The notes under the pieces: model-generated
What the model was told of the DNA's origin: nothing
Seen by the model: the letters and a program-made list of their open reading frames with translations, nothing else
Database searches by the model: none
NCBI GenBank assembly: GCA_025992895.1
Contig: DAJPGA010000001.1
Location: 879,001 to 943,000 of the forward strand
Reading direction: 5' to 3'
Length of the DNA stretch: 64,000 bases
Origin: Veillonellaceae bacterium
Lineage (GTDB): Bacteria; Bacillota; Negativicutes; Veillonellales; Dialisteraceae
Shown here: positions 42,715-51,439 of the stretch, in pieces
Layout: every line of letters begins with the position of its first letter
How positions within the stretch are numbered: position 1 is the first letter of the stretch
Made by a program: the position numbers and the translations under genes

Positions 42715-43554
42715 ATGGAACAGGGAAAGGGGATTCAGGTATTCTTGCCGGAAGGCGTAGAAAAAGGAATAGCTGTTGCAACTATTGCAAACTGGAATGG
42801 TGAAGTCATAAGACTGCCACGCAGTGAAGTGAAGACTTATGAATCCGGAAAACTGAGCAAACCTGGCGTGTATTTTCTCTTTGCAAAAGAAGAAGGAGAA
42901 CAAGAGCGTATTTATATTGGCGAATCAGAGAATGTTAAAAAGAGACTTATCCAGCATATACAGGATTATGCTTCAGAATCAGGAAGAGAAACATTCTATT
43001 GGCAGACTGCAATTGTTCTCTTGGGTGGCAATCTGAATAAAGCGATAATTCGTTATCTCGAGAATGCTTTTATTAAGATTGCGAAAAAGCGTAAGCAATA
43101 TGTTCTCTTGAACAAAGAAATGAGCCCTGGCGTGCAGTTAGCAAATGCACAGATTACCGTAGCCGAAGAGTATATGGATTATGCAAAATTAGCTGGCTAT
43201 ATGCTAAAGACATTAGATTTGATAGACCAGCAGCAATCAGATGAAGATGAAACGTTATTGCTGCAGGCTGGGGATGCTGATGCAAAAGGGAAAGAAGTTC
43301 CGGAAGGTTTTGCTATTCTTAAAGGCTCCAAAGTGAACATGAATGGGAGTATGACGAATGCAAGTGATTCATTAAAACAAGAGAGAATCAGGCTGATTCA
43401 TGACGGCATAATCAAAGACGGAATTGTAACGGAAGATATAACGATGTCCAGCCCGTCTGCCGCTGCTACGATTGTTCTTGGATATAGTGTCAGTGGTTTG
43501 ATAAATTGGAAAGATGGGAACGGACGGACACTGAAAGAAATCATGGGATCATAA
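42715..43554 (+). CDS. GIY-YIG nuclease-domain protein with DUF4357-like C-terminus
   Basis: A 279-residue protein. A GIY-YIG nuclease-like domain spans about 48-135: KPGVYFLFAKEEGEQERIYIGES, then VKKRLIQHI with catalytic-type Arg and His, and a later Glu in IRYLENAFIKIAK. The C-terminal about 80 residues (EGFAILKGSKVNMN...GYSVSGLINWKDGNGRTLKEI) resemble DUF4357. Such pairs occur near restriction and mobile loci. Codons are clearly AT-rich compared with flanking genes, suggesting transfer. AGAAC-type weak RBS; it follows an unknown gene in the same unit. Target unknown. Confidence 0.8.
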   Translation: MEQGKGIQVFLPEGVEKGIAVATIANWNGEVIRLPRSEVKTYESGKLSKPGVYFLFAKEEGEQERIYIGESENVKKRLIQHIQDYASESGRETFYWQTAIVLLGGNLNKAIIRYLENAFIKIAKKRKQYVLLNKEMSPGVQLANAQITVAEEYMDYAKLAGYMLKTLDLIDQQQSDEDETLLLQAGDADAKGKEVPEGFAILKGSKVNMNGSMTNASDSLKQERIRLIHDGIIKDGIVTEDITMSSPSAAATIVLGYSVSGLINWKDGNGRTLKEIMGS

Positions 43555-43615
43555 ATCCTCCGCGCATACGGAGCCATGAATTCTTGCTTATCTTTTCCAC
43601 CAGAAGGGGGAGTGT

Positions 43616-44941
43616 ATGTCTTTGTATGAATCGATGAAGCCGGGCGCGATTGGAATCGAGAAGTATCCTGACGAAGAGGATTTGAAGCCTTATTTCTATC
43701 AGGACCGTTGCGACCGTTATGATTACCTCGCCGCTGCTGCGTGCGGTGCGATGGCGGGGTTGGTGGATATATTCCTCGTCGGCTCGCCGGCAGACAGCGC
43801 GCTCTCAGGCTGGACGGACGAGCAGGTCGACCATGCTGTCATGAAATTTGCCGACTACTGCGGATGGAGTCCCAGGCCCGGCAAGGAAGACAGCGTCGCC
43901 AGTGCGATCGGATTTCTTGAGAAGAAATATCCCGTCAATTACGATCAGGCATACACCACCGGCAGCGATGCTATTTTTGACATGTCCACGAAGAACCATC
44001 ACATGAAATCTCTCGGTCATGCGCCGGACATCGTCGGCCTTTTCTTCTCCATCCTGAATCAGTTCACAGAGACCTCCACCTTCATTTCTGACGGTCAGCT
44101 CATCACCATCAAGAGCGATCCCATAGAAATGCAGGGAGGAGACCTTATTTCCAAACTCTTCTGCGGCGTGGCGAACTGGTTCGGCCATATTATGTCAGAC
44201 GTCGTAGGAAGCTCCGGCGCATCAGGAAGAGGAAGCGGCCTTGCCATTCCTTTCTATGAGCTTTTCGGCCTCTGCGATTTCGGCACTTTCCAGGTCGGGC
44301 AGTACAGAAACACCCTTGCCAAAGTCGCGACGAAAGTCTTTCAGGAAGGCTACGACTTCCGCTTCGGCCTTACCATGGCGATTCCTGTCGTCCTCTGCGA
44401 CCTGTCCATCCGCCTCATCTGGGCGCTCCGCCAGCATTTCTACTACCATCAGCCGCTTGAAGACTGCATTCCGAATCACCGCCATCCGAGCCTTCGCGTC
44501 ATGCTACTGATAGGAAACGGGACGCTCTGCCTCATGGATGGCGCGGACGCAGCCCTTCGTTCTGGCGGGAATGCTCTGCTCTTCTTCACCCGCATGAATC
44601 TCATCGCCTGGGCGCGCTTCGGACTCCTCGCCGTGAAAGAAGTCCTCATCCGGATCGGCATCGCCTATCCGCTCCAGAGCCTCATCGACGCCTACAGGCG
44701 CATCAATATTTACCTCACCAATTACCTCAAGGAACTTGAAAAGATCGACTTCGAAGTCTTCGAAAGGGAAACCGCCCGGTATAACGAGCTCACGGCCCTC
44801 CTTTCCCGAGCAAAGACAGAAGAGGACCTCCATGCCGTCCTTACAAGCCAGTACGAAGCCCTCGGCATACCGCTGCCGTATAAAGAAAAGACCTTCGATG
44901 ATTTCATGGAGAATCCTTCTTCAAGACTGGAGTTCAAATAA
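43616..44941 (+). CDS. Conserved uncharacterised membrane-associated protein (cassette gene 1)
   Basis: A 441-residue protein without a name I can support. Hydrophobic segments lie at about 37-56 (DYLAAAACGAMAGLVDIFLVG region), 136-150, 250-271, 295-308 and 320-350. Conserved-looking blocks are TKNHHMKSLGHAPDIVGLFFSI, GGDLISKLFCGVANWFGHIMSD and GNGTLCLMDGADAALRSGGN. The C-terminal 80 residues are charged and helical. GGGGGAG precedes the ATG. Its stop overlaps the next ATG by one base and a glycine-rich coiled-coil gene follows, making a tight three-gene operon. Confidence 0.8.
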   Translation: MSLYESMKPGAIGIEKYPDEEDLKPYFYQDRCDRYDYLAAAACGAMAGLVDIFLVGSPADSALSGWTDEQVDHAVMKFADYCGWSPRPGKEDSVASAIGFLEKKYPVNYDQAYTTGSDAIFDMSTKNHHMKSLGHAPDIVGLFFSILNQFTETSTFISDGQLITIKSDPIEMQGGDLISKLFCGVANWFGHIMSDVVGSSGASGRGSGLAIPFYELFGLCDFGTFQVGQYRNTLAKVATKVFQEGYDFRFGLTMAIPVVLCDLSIRLIWALRQHFYYHQPLEDCIPNHRHPSLRVMLLIGNGTLCLMDGADAALRSGGNALLFFTRMNLIAWARFGLLAVKEVLIRIGIAYPLQSLIDAYRRINIYLTNYLKELEKIDFEVFERETARYNELTALLSRAKTEEDLHAVLTSQYEALGIPLPYKEKTFDDFMENPSSRLEFK

Positions 44942-45189
44942 TGTTCCACTGCGATATATGCGGAGAGTGCTGCCGCCATCTCGGACACTCTCTGATCTAT
45001 AAAGACCTCGACGACGGCACAGGGAAATGCAGGTACCTCTCAGGAAACCGGTGCTCCATCTACGACCACAGGCCCGTCTTTTGCCGCGTCGATGAATGCT
45101 ATGAGAAATACTTCAAGGAAACGATGGATTATGCAGACTACCTGCAGATGAACTACGACGCCTGCAGGAAATTAAAAGGGGAGGAATGA
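44941..45189 (+). CDS. YkgJ-type cysteine-cluster protein (cassette gene 2)
   Basis: An 82-residue protein with a CxxCxxCC cluster at the N-terminus (FHCDICGECCRHLG). Further Cys occur at KCRYLSGNRCSIYDHRPVFCRVDEC, the pattern of the YkgJ/UPF0153 zinc- or iron-chelating family. Function is unknown; a metal cluster or protein-maturation role is plausible. It is coupled to both neighbours by stop-start overlaps. Confidence 0.85.
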   Translation: MFHCDICGECCRHLGHSLIYKDLDDGTGKCRYLSGNRCSIYDHRPVFCRVDECYEKYFKETMDYADYLQMNYDACRKLKGEE

Positions 45190-45191
45190 CC

Positions 45192-46220
45192 ATGCCAATA
45201 CCATTTATCGTCGCAGGAATTGCCGCTCTGGCCGGAGCCGCAGGGGCTGCCAGCGCCGTCAAAGGCGTGTCCAAAATGAGAGATGCCAACAACCTCGTCG
45301 AAAGCGCGAACCGCCGTCACAAAAGAAATATCCGCCGGCTCGAAGAGTCCAATAAAGAAGCAGACAGAGCCATGGACGAACTCGGGACACTCGAGCTCCA
45401 GATCTTGAAAAGCTTCGAAGACTTCGCCAGCGTCTTTGAAAAGATCAAGAACAAACCGACCTTTGCTGCGTACGAAAAAGAAAATGTCAAGCTTCCTGAA
45501 TTTGACGGAACGAAACTGAAAGAAGTCTCCGTCGGAGCCGGCGTTCTCTTAGGCGGCATCGAAGGAGCAGGCCTTGGTGCAGCCGGAGGCTTCGCTGCAG
45601 CAGGCGCAACAACAGCCGCCGTCATGGCACTTGGCACAGCGTCCACAGGTACAGCCATCGCATCCCTCTCCGGAGCCGCCGCCACGAACGCTACTCTCGC
45701 AGCCCTGGGCGGAGGTGCTATCGCAGCAGGAGGCGGCGGAATGGCACTCGGCAGCATGATCCTGGGCGGAGCCACATTAGGCGTAGGCCTCCTCGTAGGC
45801 GGCATCATCTTCAACATCACTGGCAGCAATCTCACTGACAAAGCCGACGAAGTATGGGGAGAAATGAAACGCGCCGAAAGGAAAATGGACAGAGCCCGCG
45901 CCTATCTGGACAAACTCCACCAGATCGCAGACACCTACAAAGACCAGCTAAAAACCGTCCAGCTCATCTACCAGGATCACTTAGATGACCTGAAAAATCA
46001 GGTAGAAGAGCAAGGAAGAACCGACTGGAGAACCTACACCAGCGAAGAAAAGAAACTCACAGAGAACACAGTTCTCCTCGTAGGCCTCCTCTACGCCATG
46101 TGCAAAGTCCGCCTCGTCCTCAAAGGAGACAACGACGAACTCAACACCATCAACGAAGCCGGCATCCAGAAATCCCTCACCGACTCCAAGAAAATCCTCG
46201 CAGACAACTTCGAGGGATAA
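45192..46220 (+). CDS. Coiled-coil protein with glycine/alanine-rich hydrophobic core (cassette gene 3)
   Basis: A 342-residue protein. A hydrophobic N-terminus (PIPFIVAGIAALAGAAGAAS) is followed by a charged coiled coil (about 25-95). A roughly 100-residue Gly/Ala-rich apolar stretch (about 112-215, with GAGLGAAGGFAAAGATT and GGGAIAAGGGGMALGSM) and a second coiled coil (about 220-280) follow. This resembles the helical hairpin plus buried glycine-zipper layout of alpha pore-forming or membrane-inserting proteins, which is inference. The start at 45192 is correctly spaced from AGGGGAGG, while 45186 is too close. A terminator follows. Confidence 0.75.
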   Translation: MPIPFIVAGIAALAGAAGAASAVKGVSKMRDANNLVESANRRHKRNIRRLEESNKEADRAMDELGTLELQILKSFEDFASVFEKIKNKPTFAAYEKENVKLPEFDGTKLKEVSVGAGVLLGGIEGAGLGAAGGFAAAGATTAAVMALGTASTGTAIASLSGAAATNATLAALGGGAIAAGGGGMALGSMILGGATLGVGLLVGGIIFNITGSNLTDKADEVWGEMKRAERKMDRARAYLDKLHQIADTYKDQLKTVQLIYQDHLDDLKNQVEEQGRTDWRTYTSEEKKLTENTVLLVGLLYAMCKVRLVLKGDNDELNTINEAGIQKSLTDSKKILADNFEG

Positions 46221-46237
46221 AGGAAATAAGGGAATAT

Positions 46238-46283
46238 AAAGGGGCTGTGGCAAAATGAGCAATCACTTTGCCACAGCCCCTTT
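46238..46283 (+). terminator. Terminator of the three-gene cassette
   Basis: AAAGGGGCTGTGGCAAA and its complement form a 17-base perfect stem around 12 bases. Confidence 0.9.
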
Positions 46284-46382
46284 AGTGCGCGAGAAATGAT
46301 AAGGGATGCCATTGGCCTTGCTTCACTCAATGGAAATGATAAATCGAAGTTGATAATATCGGTAAGGATGACGGAGGGAGGT

Positions 46383-46583
46383 TTTGAGCTGCCTTGGAAC
46401 AAGGATGACGCGAACGCTCACGTAGTGACAGGAAAGAGTGCGGTTTTCGAGCATAGCGAGGTTTGTTTGTTTTCCGTTTGCGAAGCAAGGAAATGGTTTC
46501 AGAGCTCGCCCCGGAGGGGGAGCTGGCGCGCATGCGCCTGAGAAAGTTCATTTCCACGGACGAAGTCCGGTTTTATGGTTTTC
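46383..46583 (+). repeat. Mosaic intergenic repeat, copy E
   Basis: CGAGCATAGCGAGGTTTG module (46448-46465), AGCTCGCCCC-gga-GGGGGAGCT (46503-46524), GGCGCGCATGCGCC (46525-46538), AGTTCATTTCC, CGGAC-gaa-GTCCG (46557-46569) and GTTTTATGGTTTTC. It is closest to unit B1, but its terminal stem sequence is different and still fully paired. Confidence 0.75.
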
Positions 46584-46707
46584 TTCTCTATTTCCATCAC
46601 TTTATTTTCTTTATTTTTCCTTCATCTTCCCAATTGACTATATCTCATAGCGAAGACTACAATAATCTTAGATAAAAGATTTTAAATCTTAAGAAAGGGT
46701 GAGTAGG

Positions 46708-47739
46708 ATGGCTGAAAAGATGAAGGCTGTGGGACTTTATAAATATCTGCCTATTACTGAAGGAGAGAGTTTCCTGGACGTGACTTTGGAAAAGCCTGTC
46801 CCCGAGGGACATGATCTTCTTGTCCGCGTGAAGGCGATTTCCGTGAATCCTGTGGACTACAAGGTCCGGGCACCAAAGGATACCGTCGAGGTGAAGCCTC
46901 GTATCCTTGGCTGGGATGCCTGCGGGATCGTCGAGGCTGTGGGCGAGGAATGCACGCTCTTTTCACCGGGAGATGAAGTATTTTATGCCGGCGATATCAC
47001 TCGCCCGGGCTGCGACAGCGAGTACCACCTGGTCGATGAAAGAATCGTCGGAAGGAAACCGAATACGCTGGACTATGCAGAGTCCGCAGCACTTCCTCTG
47101 ACATCGATCACGGCCTATGAAGCTCTCTTTGAAAGGCTCATGATTTCCCGTAAGAAAGAAGACAACCGCGGGAGGATGATCCTCATCATCAATGCGAGCG
47201 GCGGCGTCGGATCTATTGCGACCCAGATGGCAAAAGCAGCCGGCCTTACCGTCATTGGCACAGCCTCCCGCAAGGAAACAATCGAATGGGCAAAAGCACA
47301 TGGCGCAGATTACGTCGTGAACCACAGGGAAAGCATCAAGGAACAGATCGAAAAGCTGGGCTATCCATTCGTTGACTACATCCTCTGCCTGAACAATACC
47401 GACTACCACTGGAAGAACATCACCGAAACCATCGCTCCCCTTGGCAGGATCTGCTCCATCGTCGAGACCGAGCATCCGCTCGACGTCGCACCGCTGAAGC
47501 CGAAGAGCGCTTCCTTCTCCCGGGAATTCATGTTCACGAAAGCCATGTTCAAGAAGGATATGATCACCCAGCACGACCTTCTCGACCGCGTCGCTGATTA
47601 CGTCGACAAAGGCATTTTGGGGACGACCCTTCATGAAAAGAAATCTCCGATCAATGCAGAGAACCTCCGCCAGGCGCATCAGGAACTCGAGTCCGGAAAG
47701 ACTATCGGCAAAATTGTCATCGAAGGATGGGAATCATGA
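46708..47739 (+). CDS. Zinc-less alcohol dehydrogenase / quinone oxidoreductase family protein
   Basis: A 343-residue medium-chain reductase. The GroES-like N-terminus has VKAISVNPVDYKVR, and the cofactor loop is INASGGVGSIATQMAKAAG, binding NADPH. The structural and catalytic zinc ligands of true alcohol dehydrogenases are missing, as in the ZADH2/quinone reductase branch. AAGAAAGGG sits 8 bases before the ATG at 46708; the GTG at 46699 overlaps it and is less likely. The next gene overlaps by 4 bases. Confidence 0.88.
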   Translation: MAEKMKAVGLYKYLPITEGESFLDVTLEKPVPEGHDLLVRVKAISVNPVDYKVRAPKDTVEVKPRILGWDACGIVEAVGEECTLFSPGDEVFYAGDITRPGCDSEYHLVDERIVGRKPNTLDYAESAALPLTSITAYEALFERLMISRKKEDNRGRMILIINASGGVGSIATQMAKAAGLTVIGTASRKETIEWAKAHGADYVVNHRESIKEQIEKLGYPFVDYILCLNNTDYHWKNITETIAPLGRICSIVETEHPLDVAPLKPKSASFSREFMFTKAMFKKDMITQHDLLDRVADYVDKGILGTTLHEKKSPINAENLRQAHQELESGKTIGKIVIEGWES

Positions 47740-48401
47740 AAAAAGATCACCATTCCAAGAAGAGACGCTGTCCCATTTGCGGCAGCATCCATACCGCGCG
47801 TATTCTCTGGGGACTTCCTCTTTTCGACAAGAAACTCGAAAAGGAAATCGAAGAAGAAAAGATCAGCCTCGGTGGCTGCAATATCTCAGATAATAATCCA
47901 GGATGGCACTGCTTCGACTGCCGGACAGACTTCGGAACGATTCCCTACATCCCGGAAACAAAGAGAGACTACCGTGACGATGTCGTCAGTATCACCTTCC
48001 GCTTAGGCCAGAAAGGGATGCCCTTCCGTGAATTGAATTTCACAAAGAGCGAAGATGGGGGAACATGTACCTTTTCGAAATTCTTTTCCCCTTTGGGCGG
48101 TCCGCCGCTTCGGGACATTCCGCTGACGATTCTCGAATGGATGGAACTTCTTGATACCCTGTACTACCATCTCCTCCTTCATGAATGGAGTCATGAATTT
48201 ACAGGCACGCCCACCTTCAACGAAAAGAAATGGTCCCTCACCATCCGTCTGATCAACGGAGGGAAAGAGACCTACATAGGAAGAGATGCCTTCCCGCCAT
48301 TCTGGCCCGAACTTCTCGAAACCTTCCGCCCTTTCGTCAAGAAAGCCGAAGCACTGCAGAAAAAAGAAACGGAAAAAGAAGAAGGAGAAGAAAGAAATTA
48401 A
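47736..48401 (+). CDS. Zinc-ribbon protein of unknown function
   Basis: A 221-residue protein. An N-terminal zinc ribbon is built from RRCPICGS (about residue 10) and WHCFDCRTDFG (about residue 53). The remainder is alpha/beta with a Trp-rich centre (ILEWMELLDTLYYHLLLHEWSHEF) and a Lys/Glu tail. HEWSHEF superficially resembles a metalloprotease HExxH but lacks its spacing. It is translationally coupled to the oxidoreductase (ATGA). Function unknown. Confidence 0.75.
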   Translation: MKKDHHSKKRRCPICGSIHTARILWGLPLFDKKLEKEIEEEKISLGGCNISDNNPGWHCFDCRTDFGTIPYIPETKRDYRDDVVSITFRLGQKGMPFRELNFTKSEDGGTCTFSKFFSPLGGPPLRDIPLTILEWMELLDTLYYHLLLHEWSHEFTGTPTFNEKKWSLTIRLINGGKETYIGRDAFPPFWPELLETFRPFVKKAEALQKKETEKEEGEERN

Positions 48402-48405
48402 GCAC

Positions 48406-48456
48406 AAAAAGAGCTGCAACGAAATGTACGATCATTCCGTCGCAGCTCCTTTTTTC
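48406..48456 (+). terminator. Terminator after the zinc-ribbon gene
   Basis: AAAAAGAGCTGC and GCAGCTCcTTTTTT with inner pairing. An extended -10 promoter (TGATATAAT, 48462-48470) for rtcB follows at once. Confidence 0.85.
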
Positions 48457-48501
48457 GCCTGTGATATAATGCAGACAGAAAAGAATGGCAGGTGAAGCAC
48501 G

Positions 48502-49731
48502 ATGGAAAGAATAGAAGGCACAATAACGACCGCGATTTCCTTTGCAAAAATCATGGACGACAGAGCAAGGAAACAGATCCGGCGGATGTGCAGCAACGAA
48601 CTGACAAAAGGAAGCAAGGTACGGATCATGCCGGATGTCCATGAAGGCAAAGGCTGTACAATCGGCACCACGATGACCATCATCGACAAGGCCGTACCCA
48701 ATGTCGTCGGCGTCGATATCGGCTGCGGCATGTACACCGTCGATCTGGGATATCAGCCGATTGACTTTGCAAAGCTCGATAAAGCGGCCCACGAAATTCC
48801 CTCAGGGATGAATGTCTGGGACGAACCGCGGGTGTCTTTTGACCTGCAGGAACTTGACTGCTACGTCCGCCTCAAAGGCAAGAGCTGGATCAGCCGGAGC
48901 CTCGGAAGCCTTGGCGGAGGCAATCACTTCATTGAAGTCGATGAAACAGCAGATGGCCGTCATTACCTCGTCATCCATTCAGGCAGCCGCAACCTCGGAA
49001 AGAAAGTTGCCGAATACTATCAGCAGATTGCCATTTCCATGAATGGAAACGAAAAAACTCTGCACGAACGGACCGATGAGATGATCCAGGCCTACAAAGA
49101 AGCCGGCCGGGACCGGGAAATCAATCAGGCGATAAAAGACCTGAGAGCAGAAGAAAACAAGCATCATATCCCTGACGACCTTTGCTACGTGAAAGGAAAA
49201 TACCTGGATCAGTACCTGCACGACGTTGCCCTCTGCCAGAAATTTGCCCGCCTGAACAGAGAGACCATGGCAAAAGAACTCCTCGCCCGCAGCGGCCTCG
49301 TGCCAGGAGAAGCCTTTCACACTATCCACAACTACATCGATGTCGACGAGATGATCCTTAGAAAAGGCGCCATTGCCGCCCATGCCGGAGAAAAAGTCCT
49401 GATCCCGATCAATATGAGAGACGGCAGCATCCTTGCCATCGGAAAAGGAAATCCAGACTGGAACTACTCCGCGCCCCACGGCGCAGGCCGCCTCATGTCA
49501 CGGACAGAAGCAAAGAAACAGCTGACCATGGAAGAATACAAGAAAGAAATGGCCGGCATTTATACCACCTCCGTCAACGAAGGCACCCTCGACGAAGCGC
49601 CCATGGCCTACAAATCCCTGGATGATATTCTGGACATCATCGGAGACACCGTAGACGTCATCGAAGTCATGAAGCCAGTCTACAACTTCAAAGCCACAGA
49701 AGATGGTCCGATCGTCAAAAAGAAGAAGTGA
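48502..49731 (+). CDS. rtcB: RtcB-family RNA ligase
   Basis: A 409-residue protein of the RtcB family, which joins 2',3'-cyclic phosphate or 3'-phosphate ends to 5'-OH ends using GTP and Mn2+. Metal and nucleotide residues are visible in MPDVHEGKGCTIG, VGVDIGCGMYTVDL (with the metal-binding Cys), GSLGGGNHFIEV, HSGSRNLGKKV and APHGAGRLMSR with the guanylylated His. Length is on the short side but fits the shorter bacterial RtcB group. AGGTGAAGC RBS. It stands alone, with no archease or RtcA nearby. A damage-repair role is typical. Confidence 0.92.
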   Translation: MERIEGTITTAISFAKIMDDRARKQIRRMCSNELTKGSKVRIMPDVHEGKGCTIGTTMTIIDKAVPNVVGVDIGCGMYTVDLGYQPIDFAKLDKAAHEIPSGMNVWDEPRVSFDLQELDCYVRLKGKSWISRSLGSLGGGNHFIEVDETADGRHYLVIHSGSRNLGKKVAEYYQQIAISMNGNEKTLHERTDEMIQAYKEAGRDREINQAIKDLRAEENKHHIPDDLCYVKGKYLDQYLHDVALCQKFARLNRETMAKELLARSGLVPGEAFHTIHNYIDVDEMILRKGAIAAHAGEKVLIPINMRDGSILAIGKGNPDWNYSAPHGAGRLMSRTEAKKQLTMEEYKKEMAGIYTTSVNEGTLDEAPMAYKSLDDILDIIGDTVDVIEVMKPVYNFKATEDGPIVKKKK

Positions 49732-49745
49732 AGAATAGTCCCATC

Positions 49746-49785
49746 AAAAAAGAGCTTGGCCGAATGAGTGGCCAGGCTCTTTTTA
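49746..49785. terminator. Terminator between convergent rtcB and GGDEF genes
   Basis: AAAAAAGAGC and GCTCTTTTT with inner TGGCC/GGCCA helix. Confidence 0.88.
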
Positions 49786-49788
49786 TTA

Positions 49789-50973
49789 TCAGATGAGATC
49801 TTCGAAGAAGCCGTTATCCAGGGCGGTGTGATGGCGTTTCTTGATTTCATACATCACAGCGTCGGCTCTGGAGAGGACTTCTCTTAGAGGGATATTGGGT
49901 TCAGTGAGTTCGAAAGCTCCGATGGATAAGTGGAGAGGAATCGCGAATTTGTTTTCTTCAGCAACATCCTTGATGGAGCGTCCGATCATGTGGTTCATGT
50001 TGTCGATGGTCTTCACCGTGCTCTTGGGAGCAAAGACGGTGAATTCATCACCGCCCCAGCGGGCGATTTTCAATTTGGAATGGCGCTGGAGTCTTTGGAG
50101 AGCTTCGGATACGATGATGAGGGCCTTGTCTCCTACGAGGTGGCCATATGTATCATTGATATCCTTGAAGCGGTCGATGTCGACCAGGCAGAAGATGAGC
50201 GGATTGCTGGGGCTCACGGACGGCGCATGGTCGTCATAGTCTTCACGAAGGCGGCGCCTGTTTCCTATGCCTGTCAGCATGTCATTGTAAATGCGGGCGG
50301 ACTGTGTCGAGATGAAGACGAAGAAGATAGCGCTTAGGATGCCGATGGAAATGATCGGAGTCTGAGGAACAGCTACGTCGACGACGGCAGTGATGGCCGG
50401 GAAAATGATGAAAGAAATCAGGCGGATGTATCTCTGGCGGAGACGTTTCCTTCTTTCATGCGAAAGCTTGTAAGCAGCATGGAGCGTCGGGGCCATGACG
50501 AAGATGATATCCAGCGCGCCTACCATGAAGTAGAAAGGCCCGCGGATAATCTGGCCGTCATGGACGGCGAGGATGGATTCATTCTGGTAGCTGAAGACCA
50601 GGCAGAGGAAAATGACCATGAAAGGGACAAACGTGCAGATCTTGAAAATCGGCTTGTCCGTGAAGGCACTGTTCATCCGGTACTCTGCGTACCAGATCCA
50701 TGCGAATTCAATCAACGACACAGCAAGGACGCCGACGGACGTGCTGATATAGATTTCCGTATCGGTCAGCGGCAGGTATCCTGGCACCATTAGCGCATAT
50801 ATACATTCCGTGACTGTATAGAGGCAGAAAGAGGCGCAAAGATATTTGAAGGCGCGGATTTCGTTTTCAGAACCGAAATCGTAGTTCGTCTTCCACATGA
50901 TGATGGCGGTCACAATGAAAAGGGTGATTTCAATGGACACGTAGGAAAAAGTGTAGAGGAATGTGTAGTCCAA
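49789..50973 (-). CDS. 7TM-type diguanylate cyclase
   Basis: A 394-residue protein. Seven hydrophobic segments fill residues about 5-225. A C-terminal GGDEF domain has intact RWGGDEF (GG at 307) and VDIDRFKDINDTYGHLVGDKAL, so cyclic di-GMP synthesis is expected. No RxxD site is seen at the usual place. The membrane half is similar in plan to the GGDEF-less protein at 19969-21042. GGAGGAGGGG lies upstream. The stop lies within 4 bases of the shared terminator. Confidence 0.9.
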   Translation of the reverse strand: MDYTFLYTFSYVSIEITLFIVTAIIMWKTNYDFGSENEIRAFKYLCASFCLYTVTECIYALMVPGYLPLTDTEIYISTSVGVLAVSLIEFAWIWYAEYRMNSAFTDKPIFKICTFVPFMVIFLCLVFSYQNESILAVHDGQIIRGPFYFMVGALDIIFVMAPTLHAAYKLSHERRKRLRQRYIRLISFIIFPAITAVVDVAVPQTPIISIGILSAIFFVFISTQSARIYNDMLTGIGNRRRLREDYDDHAPSVSPSNPLIFCLVDIDRFKDINDTYGHLVGDKALIIVSEALQRLQRHSKLKIARWGGDEFTVFAPKSTVKTIDNMNHMIGRSIKDVAEENKFAIPLHLSIGAFELTEPNIPLREVLSRADAVMYEIKKRHHTALDNGFFEDLI

Positions 50974-51410
50974 CGCGGCCCCTCCTCCTTATTCAAGAAA
51001 ATTAACTTTATAAATAAATAATATCATTTTTTTATAGATTTGTCTCCACCTAAATTGATAAATCTAAGTATATTGAATTAGGTATTAAAATATTTTTTGT
51101 GATTATATTTTGAAAAGCTCATATAATCGGGATTCATGGCCTAAATCTACATAAATAAGTGCAAATTTTATTCATTTTTCGTATATACAAATCTAACTAA
51201 ATGACTAGAAACGTTAAATTTTCTAATGAATTTTGAGGAGGAAAAACAGAGGATAGTAAACCGGGAAACATACGGTTCGTTTATAATTTATAAACAATGC
51301 GAACAATTCGCAAAATCAATTCGCAAAATAAAGAAATAAAAAAGTACAAAAATGATGCAGCCCTTGTCCCGGCGACTATTTCTTTTGCTGTTTCTGCATT
51401 CCGGCTTTCC
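50974..51410. promoter_or_regulatory. AT-rich region with palindrome and tandem repeat upstream of cytX
   Basis: GTTTATAATTTATAAAC (51279-51295) is a perfect 8-bp palindrome around one base. CAATTCGCAAAAT is tandemly duplicated at 51304-51316 and 51317-51329. Together they look like regulator binding sites about 90-120 bases before the cytX promoter. No gene or TPP aptamer is recognisable. Confidence 0.5.
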
Positions 51411-51439
51411 TTGAACTCATTCGGCCGTTATATTATACT
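51411..51439 (+). promoter_or_regulatory. cytX promoter
   Basis: TTGAAC (51411-51416) and TATACT (51434-51439) spaced 17 bases. Confidence 0.72.

Noticed and set aside
28600..46583. Mosaic repeats as insertion sequences or CRISPR-like elements
   Set aside because: They contain no transposase frame, no obvious target duplication and no regular spacing. A non-autonomous element remains possible.
47736..48401. Metalloprotease call for the zinc-ribbon protein
   Set aside because: HEWSHEF is H-E-x-x-H only if misread by one residue context; no downstream third ligand motif or protease fold features are visible.
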